Assembly (NCBI RefSeq): GCF_020193655.1
Contig: NZ_JADYVE010000009.1
Span: 163,447-227,446, forward strand
Direction of reading: 5' to 3'
Length of the DNA stretch: 64,000 nt
Source: Ensifer sp. IC3342
GTDB lineage: Bacteria > Pseudomonadota > Alphaproteobacteria > Rhizobiales > Rhizobiaceae
A model generated the notes under the pieces. It ran no database searches and was not told the origin of the DNA. It saw only the letters and a list, made by a program, of their open reading frames with translations. Below are positions 37,952 to 47,115 of the stretch, in pieces; the first letter of the stretch is position 1; each line of letters begins with the position of its first letter. The translations under genes were made by a program, and so were the position numbers.

Positions 37952-38562
37952 AAATGCGGAGCGGTACAGTCTTAGCCTTCGCTCTTCTGTCCATCTTGCA
38001 TGGGCAGGCTGCGCATGCCGATGCATGCCACGACAGGATAACGAAAATTTCGACCGCAGCGTTGGCACGATACGCCAAGGACCACGATATCGTCGTAGCG
38101 GCGTCACAGATGCATTCCGTCATCCTCGAAATCGCGTCCACCCTTTGCGCGCGTACGGACAATGCGCCTGCGAACCTTGATCCCAGGCGCGTGGGGAAGG
38201 TCATGGAGACCTACGTGGACGACTTTGTTCAGTACGGAGAGGCCTCGCGGATAGACGCCATCGTCGGCGAAGTTTTCGAGAACAAGAACGCGATCATCCG
38301 TTCGGATTTCCGTAACTACGGAATGCTGACGGTCACATGTCCCGTTCCCATAAGCCAGTCCCATGTGGATGTGCGAGACCGTCAAGAAGGCGTTTGCGGC
38401 AGCGTCTTCCTCGTCGATGCGGGTTCGCTGCTGCTGCGGCTCAGGGCGAGCGAGGTGCCCATTTGTGTCGGTGATGTCACAATTTCGCCAGGGCAACAAG
38501 TTACGTGCGAATGCCAGACCGGCCTAACGCCCGGGAAGCCCGTTGCCTTCGCCTGTCGGTGA
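37948..38562 (+). CDS. Secreted cysteine-containing protein, unknown
   Basis: The ATG overlaps the preceding TGA by 4 bp. The 204-residue product starts with a clear Sec signal (MKMRSGTVLAFALLSILHGQ, cleavage near AHA-DA). The mature part has seven or more cysteines (ACHDRITK, TLCARTD, TVTCPVP, GVCGSVF, PICVGDV, TCECQTG), compatible with a disulfide-bonded periplasmic domain. I do not recognise it. Coupling to the metzincin and the four-helix protein suggests a protease inhibitor, chaperone or partner, which is inference only. Confidence 0.7.
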   Translation: MKMRSGTVLAFALLSILHGQAAHADACHDRITKISTAALARYAKDHDIVVAASQMHSVILEIASTLCARTDNAPANLDPRRVGKVMETYVDDFVQYGEASRIDAIVGEVFENKNAIIRSDFRNYGMLTVTCPVPISQSHVDVRDRQEGVCGSVFLVDAGSLLLRLRASEVPICVGDVTISPGQQVTCECQTGLTPGKPVAFACR

Positions 38563-38622
38563 CCATGCATAGCGGCCAGCAGTGTGGTGGACGAGTTTTT
38601 TGGATTTCTAAGCCGAGCGAGT

Positions 38623-39117
38623 TCAACGCTCGAGGATATTATCTGCGCCCATCTGCAATTCGAAGCCCAGATGCCCCATCCACGGCGCCATCGACGACCG
38701 GCTGACCTCGACGCCATCGCGCAGATAGATCGCCTCCTGCCGGTAAAGCGGAAGGCCGTCGGCGTATTTCGACACGGCGATATAGGCGAGCAGCCGCTCC
38801 GTCGGCAGGCCGCTTTCGATGAGGTGTGCCGGTGCTAAGGCCTGAACCACACCATCGCGGCCCCGGAAAGCGTATTTGGGGAGGCGCGTCACGATCACCC
38901 GGCGCCACGCATAGAGCTGCGACGGATCCAGTCCCTGAGACCGCGCAATCGCCGACACATTGGCGCCCGGCGAAAGCGCCTCGGCGACAAGCTGTGCCTT
39001 CTCTTCGTCCGACCAATGACGTGGCTTGCGTCGAGACTGTACCGGCTCCGCCGTCAGGACCTCGAGTGTTCGATGATGATTCACACTGTCGCTCATAGGT
39101 TTCTCCGGATGACTCAT
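38623..39117 (-). pseudogene. IS66 remnant: TnpA fused to a TnpC fragment
   Basis: The 164-residue frame starts as an IS66-type TnpA helix-turn-helix protein (RHWSDEEKAQLVAEALSPGA, NVSAIARSQGLDPSQLYAWR). It then runs straight into a middle piece of the TnpC transposase (LPKYAFRGRDGVVQALAPAH, PTERLLAYIAVSKYADGLPL). An internal deletion has therefore joined tnpA to tnpC and removed tnpB. The frame ends without the DDE catalytic region. It cannot transpose. Confidence 0.82.
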
Positions 39118-39446
39118 GCAGAGAATGCGCGTTCAGCGGCCTTGAAGATACGTGGCTCGATCATCGCCATGCTTGCTTTCTTGCGGGGCCGAGAGACCGG
39201 CGGCGGCTCGGGCGGGATCGCCGGTGCTGGCAGCGCTTCGACGACCTCCACCGGAACAAGCTGCGGGACGGAAGGCGCGGAGGTTTGGCAGAGCTCCTTG
39301 CGCCAGCGGAAGAGCTGACTCACATGGATTCCCGCCGAGTGCGCGATCTCCGAAACGCCTGCGCCTGGCTCAAGCGTCGCCGCGACGAGCCGCGCCTTCT
39401 CCTCCCGAGCCCAGCGCCGACGCCGCTCGACCGACGTAATCACCTC
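39114..39446 (-). CDS. IS66-family TnpA-like accessory protein (orphan)
   Basis: A helix-turn-helix protein of about 110 residues has the IS66 TnpA pattern (ERRRRWAREEKARLVAATLE, GVSEIAHSAGIHVSQLFRWR). A Pro-rich C-terminal half follows (PPEPPPVSRPRKKASMAMIE). The frame is open further upstream to 39521, but the similarity begins near 39446. It overlaps the next remnant by 4 bp. It belongs to a different IS66 copy than the fused remnant, and no complete element is present. Confidence 0.65.
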   Translation of the reverse strand, partial: EVITSVERRRRWAREEKARLVAATLEPGAGVSEIAHSAGIHVSQLFRWRKELCQTSAPSVPQLVPVEVVEALPAPAIPPEPPPVSRPRKKASMAMIEPRIFKAAERAFSA

Positions 39447-39789
39447 GACCCAATCAGCATACCGCCCAGCGCCGTGGCGACGAAGCCAGAGACCAACGCA
39501 AGCGACAATCGCACGGACCATCCCAGCGAACTGATCACGATATCTTGCTTTTAGATATGGAGGCGAACGGCCTTACCGAAACCGTGCACGTCTCAAAACT
39601 CCTGACCTGCGACGCTGTAGACCAAGTCTTACTCCCCTTGATACAATATGCGATCTTCTGAGCACAGAACGAGAACGTTCGGCTTGCTCGCAGAGGTTCC
39701 GTTCTTAGGGCGAACAGCCAGTTGATTGTTTCGGGTAGCTCAGCATACGGGCAAAAGACTCACCTCGAGGTCACCAACTTTGCGCACAT

Positions 39790-41259
39790 TTAGCGTCCTT
39801 TTTCCAAGGCCCGCTTTAGATGAGCTCGCATGTTCCGTCGATAGTTTCTAAGTTGCCGGTAAATTGGCAGCCCTAAGGGCGCCGTGAGCTTTGCGGCCCT
39901 CGTCGCGTAGGTCCAGAAAGTCCAGTTCCGGACATCATCCGCCTTGCTCTCGAAGTCCTGGACGCGGCCATAACGCTGAAGAAAGGCGCTGACGTTGAAC
40001 TCCGCGATAATCTGGTCCGTGGACTTTTCAGGGTATCGCTTCAGCAGTCGCAGAGCGACCCGTTTAGCGCTGGCGGCGGCCTTCCGCTGGAGTCCACTCA
40101 GCGTACTATCGCGAAGGAACATGTTGCGGCCGTCGTAGCGGAATCCAAGATACTCCAGCCCATTCTTTCCTTGCTCCCCCATTATCCTGGACCAGCTTTG
40201 ATCTCCACCGCTCCCCTCATAGCAGAAGATGGCGGATTTCTCGGCTTTGATGCGCAGCTTCGGGCCGTGGAGAACTATCTGGGATCTTACCCACCCCTCA
40301 AGTTCGATCGCTGCCACGCGATCTATGGGAGCCACGATCAAAATGTCGTCTGAATAACGGAAGTAACGCCCTCCCATCCCATCAACCTTCGCCTTTACGG
40401 CAGTGTCGAAATCAAGAAGGTAGAAATTCGCAAGCAGATCTGAGATTGGCGAGCCTTGCGGGATACCGTAGGGCTTCCGGTGCTTCTTAATCAGAGACTT
40501 CTGACCATCGCCACCGGCAATCTTTTCCCGGAATTCCTGGCCCGTACAAAGTCGGCGCGGAATGAGCGACTTCTCTACCAGGTACCCTTTTATCGGCTCG
40601 CCCGTTTTCGACATGTATTTGGGACCGATGTAACCAAGCCGCTCAAAGAGCTCCTCGCGGTCAACGACGGAATACGCGGTGATCGCCTGAAAGACCTTGT
40701 AATGATCAGCAGGAAGGCGATCCGTGCCCAAGAGACCGCACCATATTTCCTTCAGGCGCCCGTGGTCCAGGCTCTCGAAGAAGCTGCTAATGTCCAAGGC
40801 TATCGCACAACAGTTTCCGAGGGCGCGGATCGCGGAAATCGCTTCGAGGGCAAAATGAATGTTGCACTGGCCTCTGCCGTCCGCGCCAATGACTCTTCGA
40901 TAAGCCAAAACGCTACGGTGGAGGCCACGCGCCTTGAGTTCCTTCTCAAAAGGTTGAGATAGCAGGTGCCGATAGTAACTGAATATGTACGAGTCGGCGC
41001 GAGAAGCGAACCTGATGGGACGCTCTTTTACATCCCCCTTCTCTCCTTTGTCGGTGAATTTCGTCCAGCGCTGATGGTAGCGCAGGAAGGGAAAGAATGC
41101 GTGCGAGGCCACTCTGGTGGGGTCTGCTGCCAACGATCTTGCGTCATCCTCCGAGAGGAATGCATCGAAGTGCGGGTAGCTCTTAGGCTTGAAAGGCCAC
41201 TCGCCAGCCCGGCCGCGGGAGCGAGAGGGGGCAAGGTTGCCATGTGCCCTTATGGTCAA
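39790..41259 (-). CDS. Defence-type reverse transcriptase (DRT2-like)
   Basis: The 489-residue protein is a stand-alone reverse transcriptase. Motifs are visible in order: CAIALDISSFFESLDH (motif A, Asp157), YGIPQGSPISDLLANFYLLD (motif B) and RYFRYSDDILIVAP (motif C, YSDD at 302-305). LKIRAEKS-like and LEYLGFRYDGRN segments follow. There is no maturase or endonuclease domain as in group II introns. N-terminal segments YPHFDAFLSEDD, SHAFFPFLRYH and KERPIRFASRADSYIFSYYR recall the UG2/DRT2 antiviral group; that subgroup call is from memory and inferential. DRT2 systems need a noncoding RNA encoded directly upstream, and the 396 bp before this gene hold no ORF. It is flanked by IS66 remnants and an envelope-protein gene. 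Confidence 0.8.
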   Translation of the reverse strand: MTIRAHGNLAPSRSRGRAGEWPFKPKSYPHFDAFLSEDDARSLAADPTRVASHAFFPFLRYHQRWTKFTDKGEKGDVKERPIRFASRADSYIFSYYRHLLSQPFEKELKARGLHRSVLAYRRVIGADGRGQCNIHFALEAISAIRALGNCCAIALDISSFFESLDHGRLKEIWCGLLGTDRLPADHYKVFQAITAYSVVDREELFERLGYIGPKYMSKTGEPIKGYLVEKSLIPRRLCTGQEFREKIAGGDGQKSLIKKHRKPYGIPQGSPISDLLANFYLLDFDTAVKAKVDGMGGRYFRYSDDILIVAPIDRVAAIELEGWVRSQIVLHGPKLRIKAEKSAIFCYEGSGGDQSWSRIMGEQGKNGLEYLGFRYDGRNMFLRDSTLSGLQRKAAASAKRVALRLLKRYPEKSTDQIIAEFNVSAFLQRYGRVQDFESKADDVRNWTFWTYATRAAKLTAPLGLPIYRQLRNYRRNMRAHLKRALEKGR

Positions 41260-41655
41260 ATCCCTTGCCCCGCACCGCTTAGTAGATAAGGCACTTCATC
41301 GACGTAATCGTCTATACTGTCATCAGGATGCTATGCGCATTCTGCTGGCATCGTCCGATATCAAAGGAGAGCGCAATGGAACTCGCATTGAATACCTTCA
41401 TAAGCCTTGACAGCTTCAACAGCTGCTCCAGTCCCCCCGGTCTGTGAGACCCTCGTGACCAGATAGCGTCCCATTGCTGAGTCGCGATAGTACGTTACGA
41501 AATGCAACCCTAGCTATTCAAGGGGGCAAGCGCGTTTTCCCGAGATTAGTACTATACTTGCTACAGGCGGCCGGTGTCAGAGCTTGGACCCGGATAAGTT
41601 TTCGACGACACACTCGCTACGAGCCAGCTAACCCCTGCAGGCAGCTGATCGCGCG
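41260..41655 (-). ncRNA. Candidate noncoding RNA upstream of the reverse transcriptase
   Basis: No credible ORF occupies this gap. It contains compact hairpins, read on either strand: GGTCT-GTG-AGACC at 41439-41451, and CAGCT-TCAAC-AGCTG at 41411-41425. On the minus strand, near 41545-41565, the AT-rich TAGCAAGTATAGTACTAAT could be a promoter firing toward the gene. A structured leader is expected if the enzyme is DRT2-like, because the template RNA lies directly 5' of the gene. Boundaries are not determined. Confidence 0.4.
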
Positions 41656-42354
41656 TCACAATCGCGAGCGAAATGCATCGATCATGGCCCTTGAGACATC
41701 GCCCGGATAGCAAATTGGGGCAGCACCGCCCGGTTTCGAATACGCGCTCCTACGCCCGCAGCGCCGTCCGGACCGGTCGCGGCTTTCCGGGCATGGGCAC
41801 GAACCGCTGTAGCTGGAAATAGACTCAGCGATGATGCGCTGTACAATCACGGCGTCGGAAATCCGCGGGATCGTGACTGGCTGCTCACTAGACGGCTCAG
41901 CGGATGCGGGTGAATCGCGTTTTGGCTTCGACCACGTTGTCTCGGAGCTAAGGAGATGCGAAGCAATCCATCCTTCTCGCCGCGTGAGATTGTCTTTGAT
42001 ACGAGACCACTCGCCATCGACGGACAGCAAACCGACCGGCCTACCCACATCGTATCTGTCGAGGATGGCAAACTCCTTGCCCGGTCCTTTTCGCAGGGCA
42101 ACCCGTCTACCACGCACGAAAACAGTCGCAATCACGTGCTCACGGTCGCCGCTTTCGGCTGCCCCCGGGGATGCGTCTTGCTGAGGCGCAACAACGGAAA
42201 TCTCAGCGCTCCCTACCGCTAGGGGCAGCTCTTTCTCTGCGACGATTTCTGCTGAGGTCGGTGGGGTTTCGGCAATCGGGGCACGGTCGCGAACCGAACC
42301 GAGCCAATGGACCAAAGTTGCAGCTACGGCCGCACCAACAAGAAATCGTCGCAT
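41656..42354 (-). CDS. Periplasmic SH3b-domain protein
   Basis: The frame opens at 42423, but ATG 42354 begins a signal/anchor helix (MRRFLVGAAVAATLVHWLGS), giving 232 residues. Residues about 75-140 form a bacterial SH3 domain (VRGRRVALRKGPGKEFAILD, GRPVGLLSVDGEWSRIK, REGWIASHLL). The C-terminus has a cysteine-containing domain seen in many rhizobial envelope proteins (ISSYSGSCPCPESRDRSGRR, PICYPGDVS). It probably sits in the periplasm, near murein. It is divergent from the ClpP-like/PAN gene and about 400 bp upstream of the reverse-transcriptase gene. Confidence 0.78.
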   Translation of the reverse strand: MRRFLVGAAVAATLVHWLGSVRDRAPIAETPPTSAEIVAEKELPLAVGSAEISVVAPQQDASPGAAESGDREHVIATVFVRGRRVALRKGPGKEFAILDRYDVGRPVGLLSVDGEWSRIKDNLTRREGWIASHLLSSETTWSKPKRDSPASAEPSSEQPVTIPRISDAVIVQRIIAESISSYSGSCPCPESRDRSGRRCGRRSAYSKPGGAAPICYPGDVSRAMIDAFRSRL

Positions 42355-42546
42355 GACATACCCCGCCCCTGGGTTGTACCATCGAACGTTTTCCGAAACA
42401 CAGCAAGCCCACGCGCTCGTCATCCGAGTCCGTGAACGATGACCACGAAACCGTTAGAACATGCATCCACCTTGCCGACCGAGGTCTCTCATCTGTTGCG
42501 ACATTAACCCTTATGGCTTTTTTGTGTTGCAACTTGAACTTGATAG

Positions 42547-43889
42547 ATGTTCTCTGAACATAGACGGACTGTGGGAGCACCAATCTTGCCGAGGTTTCAA
42601 TTCGGCCTCATCCGAGCAATGGCGTTTTTCTTGGCCGTTGTGCTTGGATATCATCCGGCACTGGCCGGCACGAAAAAGTTTGGCCCCTTCTCGTTCGACG
42701 AGGGCGACCCAAGTGTCATCATCCTCAAAGGCGAAATCGATCTCTATTCCGCTCTGAATTTCCGGCGGGCGCTTCATGCTTCGCAGAAAGCCAGGTTACT
42801 GGTGCTCGATAGCATCGGCGGCGCGGTGCAGATGGCACTGTTGATCGCCGACGACGTGCACGAGAAGCGCCTATCCACCTTCATTCCGGCGGGGAAAGGT
42901 TGCTACTCCGCCTGCGCCTTCATTTTCTCGCCGGCGTCGACCGCCAAGTGGACGGTGAGCTTGGGGTCCACCAGATCTCCAGTGAATCGAACGACCTCGT
43001 GAGCGCCCAGCTTTCAATCTCCGACATCATCGACATGCTCGCTCGCTTCGACACGCCGGCAGAAGTCATGACGACGATGTTCAAGACCCCGCCGTCGCAA
43101 ATGCATGTGTTCTCGAGCGAGGAAATTGGCCGCTACAAGCTCAACCGCAAGGGCTCGGCGTCAGCGTCGACTGAACCCGATCCCTCAAGCCCGACCGTCA
43201 CCCTCGAGGGCGCGCCACCTTCGACGGCAAACTCCAACAGCGACACCGCCTCCGAACCGAGCGGCCAACAGCGTGCCGCTGCCAATCCTGCGCCGGCCGG
43301 CCTCGGACAGAGTGAGAAATTGTCGGCGATCGAGGAGTTTGCCCGCAAGCCGACGCGCATTGCCGTTTTCACCGGCCTTGACCTGTTTGGCGATGACCTC
43401 GCAACAAAGAGGACGATCGATCTGGCGGAATGCGCCAGGAGCTGCCTAGAAATGAACGGCACCTGTAAGGCTTTCACCTTCAATGCCAATCCGAAGATAG
43501 TGCGCGGGCCGAACTGCTTCCTGAAGGCAGATGAGGGCCGTGCGGACGGCAACGCGGTCGCTATCTCGGGAAAGTTCCTTGCGAGCGCGGATCCAGACCC
43601 GACGTCGTTCAACATGGGCACGATCGATCCCAAAAAAGCGCTATTCGAAGACGTCGACCTGCCCGGAGGTGATATTGGCGTGCGCCCATCGATCTCGAAC
43701 GCAACGCCCCTTCAGTGCCGTTTGGCTTGCATCGACAATGACCGCTGCGTCGCGTTCACCTACATCAAGAAGAAGCGGGAATGTTGGATGAAAGGCGCCG
43801 TCGGCACGCCTCTCTTCAAGTCTGGCATGATATCCGGCGTGAAGACATTCCAAACCTTCGCGCCAGCGAGGATTATTGGACTAGACTGA
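42547..43889 (+). pseudogene. ClpP-like periplasmic protein with PAN domains, one frameshift
   Basis: The first frame has a signal peptide (MAFFLAVVLGYHPALA) and a ClpP/crotonase-like core of the COG3904 type (SVIILKGEIDLYSALNFRRA, LLVLDSIGGAVQMALLIADD), reaching CYSACAFIF at about 42927. The expected continuation LAGVDRQVDGELGVHQISSE is found one frame away. From there the reading is open to 43889 and holds two PAN/apple-like domains (CARSCLEMNGTCKAFTFN, CRLACIDNDRCVAFTYI). A single missing base near 42930 explains this. It is either a recent pseudogene or a sequencing error. The rest of the coding sequence looks intact. Confidence 0.75.
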
Positions 43890-44034
43890 CGCGGCGTCGC
43901 ATCTCCCGCTTTGATGGGAGCGGAACCTGAGACCCCGCCATCCGACATCTGTGCAGTTGAGATTCCATCAGGGGTGGATAGCGGCCTGCACCGTGGCAGA
44001 GTGAGGTCGCTAGAAATCTCTCTGGAGGCCAACC

Positions 44035-45201
44035 ATGCCGATGAAAGCTGATCAACCGCAGGCACATGCCGCTACCCCCGTCGATCTTGGCGCAATTTTC
44101 GTATCGTTGGAACTGAGCAAATCGACATGGCTCGTGACCGCTCTCTCGCCGGGAAGCGAAAAGATGTCTCGCCATACAGTGCCTGGTGGCGACATCGCCG
44201 GCCTGTTCTCGTGTTTTGCCACCCTTCGCCAGAAAGCACAGCGGCGTATAGATCAGCTTTTTCCACTGGTGGTGATCCAGGAGGCCGGGCTGGACGGGTT
44301 CTGGCTCGCGCGCGTACTGAGCAAGGAAGCCTGGATCGAAAGCCATATCGTGGAGGCTGCGTCCATAGCCATGCCACGCCGTCATCGCCGCGCAAAGACG
44401 GATCGCATCGACGGCGAGACCCTAATACGGGCCTTGATGGCCTGGAAACGTGGTGAACCGCGTGCTTGCTCGATAGTCAAGCTTCTCACCCCCGAAGAGG
44501 AAGACAACCGCCGGCTCGGGCGAGAGCGGAAAACCCTGATTGCGGAACGTGTTTTCCACGTCAATCGCATAAAGGGGCTGCTCTTCTCCCAAGGAATACG
44601 AGATTACGAGCCTTTGCGGCGTGATCGCCGTCAGCGCCTGGATGAGCTTCGAACGGGAGACGGCCGGATGGTGCCGAAGCATCTGAAGGCCGAGATTTGC
44701 CGGGAACTCGATCGCCTCGAATTGTTGCTCACACAGATCAAGGCTGTTGAAGCAGAACGAGATGCGTTGATGTCTCGCGAAACAGCGGACACACCGGCAA
44801 GAGCGGCCGCGCTTCTAAGGATCAGGGGAATTGGTCCCGAGTTCGCGACGATCCTTCACACGGAAGGCCTGTTCAGACACTTCGACAACCGGCGGCAAGT
44901 CGCTGCCTACGCAGGGCTTGCTCCTTCGCCCTGGCAAAGCGGCAACATCAACCGTGAGCAGGGTGTCTCGAAGGCGGGAAATCCGCGTTTGCGAGCGACG
45001 ATGGTCGAGCTCGCCTGGTTATGGCTGCGGCATCAACCAAACTCGGCGCTGACGTTCTGGTTCAAGGAGCGCATCGCACGCAGCAGCAGTCGTCTCAAGC
45101 AGCCGATGATTGTCGCTCTGGCTCGCAAGTTGCTGGTCGCACTCTGGAAGTACGTGAGCTCCGGCGTCGTCATCGAGGGTGCGATAATGAAAACCGCCTG
45201 A
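44035..45201 (+). CDS. IS110-family transposase (DEDD, serine-type)
   Basis: The 388-residue protein has an N-terminal RuvC-like DEDD domain (FVSLELSKSTWLV, VVIQEAGLDGFW, RRAKTDRIDGETLIRAL), a long coiled middle and the C-terminal Tnp20 domain (LLRIRGIGPEFATILHTEGL, AAYAGLAPSPWQSG). The catalytic serine candidate is in GVSKAGNPRLR. GGAGG lies 6 bp before the ATG. It appears complete. IS110 elements have no terminal inverted repeats and insert with a guide (bridge) RNA made from a noncoding end. The related sequence GACCC(C)GCCATC occurs on both sides (43931 and 45524), so the element probably extends to about there. Confidence 0.92.
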   Translation: MPMKADQPQAHAATPVDLGAIFVSLELSKSTWLVTALSPGSEKMSRHTVPGGDIAGLFSCFATLRQKAQRRIDQLFPLVVIQEAGLDGFWLARVLSKEAWIESHIVEAASIAMPRRHRRAKTDRIDGETLIRALMAWKRGEPRACSIVKLLTPEEEDNRRLGRERKTLIAERVFHVNRIKGLLFSQGIRDYEPLRRDRRQRLDELRTGDGRMVPKHLKAEICRELDRLELLLTQIKAVEAERDALMSRETADTPARAAALLRIRGIGPEFATILHTEGLFRHFDNRRQVAAYAGLAPSPWQSGNINREQGVSKAGNPRLRATMVELAWLWLRHQPNSALTFWFKERIARSSSRLKQPMIVALARKLLVALWKYVSSGVVIEGAIMKTA

Positions 45202-45500
45202 AGCACAGAAGCAACCATCGAACGCAGAATACTCATCCTCAGGGCCTGATCAGTCCTGACGGATCCAGGTGAACGGACCGGGATTCCGTTTGGCTTTACC
45301 CGCCGATCTTGAGAATGGTCCCGTTCTCCTGAGCCCGTGCCCGTCGAAAGCGGGATAGTGGTGCGGCCGCTGAAAGCGGCGACCGGATGTGAGGTTGTAT
45401 AGGCCCGAGAACGGGCCGGTAATTGCTGTGGGCTCAGACCGTGGATCCGGCTGCAACGGAGGAATCGATGCCATCTGAATGAACCATTGACAAAAATCCT
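45202..45500 (+). ncRNA. Candidate IS110 bridge-RNA region at the 3' end
   Basis: About 300 bp after the transposase carry no ORF but several strong stems: GAGAATG-GTCC-CGTTCTC (45311-45328) and GCCGCT-GAA-AGCGGC (45366-45380), plus repeated GGATCC/CCGGTC-type segments. A long structured 3' end is what IS1111-like members of the IS110 family use to encode the bridge RNA. Exact RNA ends and target/donor loops are not determined. Confidence 0.35.
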
Positions 45501-45621
45501 GATGTGAACGGAATCGAACCGCGGACCCGCCATCATAGCTGCCACATCAAAGTACTGGATGACTACGCGACGTTTGTGATCGGTAGAGCTTTTTCCGGCC
45601 CGGCCTGATAAAGACTCCCTC

Positions 45622-46754
45622 ATGACCACGCTCATTCCTTCATCTGACGGCGACGGGTATGCCTCTCTGCTTGCCGAGCTTAAGGACAGGATCCGCGGAA
45701 CCTCAAATACATGCGCGCCTTTGCTGAGGCGTTTCCGGATGAACAAATTGTGCGACAACTTGTTGCACAATTGCCCTGGGGCCATAACGTCAAGCTCGTC
45801 GAGGCGTTGAAAAGCTCCGAAGAGCGGCTCTGGTATGCTCGCCAAGCGGTAGAACATGGGTGGAGTCGCAATGTTCTCGTACATCAGATCGAAGGCGGCC
45901 TCTACCAGCGAAAGGGGAAGGCACTCACCAATTTCGCCAGGACACTGCCTGCACCGCAATCCGATCTGGCGCAGGAGTTAATCAAAGATCCTTACAGCTT
46001 CGATTTTCTTGCCCTCGGTCCGGCAATGTCCGAGCGCGAACTCGAGCAAGGCCTACTCGAGCACCTACGCTCTCTCATTCTTGAGCTCGGTAAAGGCTTC
46101 GCATTCGTCGGCAGCCAGCATCATCTCGAGGTTGGTGGGCAGGACTATTATCTGGATCTTCTATTCTACCATTTGCGGCTGCGCTGTTTCGTCGTCGTAG
46201 AGCTGAAGATAGAGGACTTTAAGCCGGAGTTCGCTGGCAAGATGAACTTCTATCTTTCCGCGGTCGATGCCCAACTTAGACACGAGTCGGACGCCCCGAG
46301 CATCGGCATCATTCTGTGCAAAGGCAAGAATGAGGTGATCGTCGAATACGCGCTTCGAGACTCCACAAAGCCGATGGGCGTTGCGGAATATAGGCTCTCT
46401 GCCGCCCTCCCCGAGCCATTGCAGACAGAGCTACCAACAGAGGCGGAGTTTGCACGCGAATTCCCGTTGATGGCGCTCGTGAAGCTACGCATAGAGGTTG
46501 AGCGTGAAATCCGACTGTTGGTAGCCGATCAGACCGAAGCCGAGCGTCCGCTGGCTCTTGGACCAATGCTAACGGAACTGCAGCGACTTGGCTTGGCGCC
46601 CCAAACCGCAGGTCGGTTCCGGAGTGCTCTACAGACCATGAACCGCGCTGCGCACGGTTTGGATGTCGAGTCCGCGGATGCGTCTGAGGCAACCGAAATT
46701 GCAACGGCATTCCTCGCCGAACTCCGAGCGATCCGCGAAAGACGATCATCGTGA
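45622..46754 (+). pseudogene. PDDEXK nuclease (DUF1016/YhcG-like) with N-terminal deletion
   Basis: A frame starting at ATG 45622 reads MTTLIPSSDGDGYASLLAEL then KDRIR, the usual N-terminus of DUF1016 proteins. Immediately afterwards another frame begins with NLKYMRAFAEAFPDEQ, which normally lies about 70-80 residues further on. The segment between, most of the DUF1016_N domain, has been deleted together with the frame. The remaining 347 residues keep the nuclease core (QDYYLDLLFYHLRLRCFVVV, then ELKIEDFKPEFAGKMNFYL) and gain an unusual helical C-terminal extension (LRIEVEREIRLLVADQTEAE). A truncated protein from 45711 could still be made, but no good ribosome-binding site is seen. Confidence 0.72.
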
Positions 46755-47115
46755 TACAGAACATCTGCACCCAGCAGATTCCGACAGCCACGCAGGTTGA
46801 GTGAAACGGCTCCGAAGGACTGCTTGCTGCCCCTCGCCGTTTCGACCGAACGTTCCTGTTGATACATTATGCGACTTTGGACGCACAAAACCAGAACATC
46901 TCCCGCTGTACACCTCGAACGCTACCGATGCTCTCGATCATTGCGGCCATTTTGCCATTGATGCGATGAGCGAGATTGATTGAGCCAAACGATCGGTTGA
47001 CCGTCGACGTGAACGCCCCACTCGATTCAACAGAGCGAGGGTGCCTGCACCGATGCGGATGCGAGTTCGGAGATAGCATAACACGAATAGCTTTTTTCAA
47101 GCATGTCCACGAGAC
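46755..47115. other. Intergenic region without a supported gene
   Basis: No convincing gene is visible in these 361 bp. A short minus-strand frame across 46867-47157 reads INLAHRINGKMAAMIESIGS but has no recognised family. The region probably contains the promoter of the following two-gene unit. Confidence 0.4.

Noticed and set aside
39790..41259. Group II intron maturase or retron
   Set aside because: No intron RNA domains V/VI, no maturase or HNH domain, and no retron msr/msd pattern was recognised.
45500..45580. Possible tRNA gene on the minus strand
   Set aside because: A T-arm-like segment is present, but no acceptor stem or anticodon arm pairs with it.
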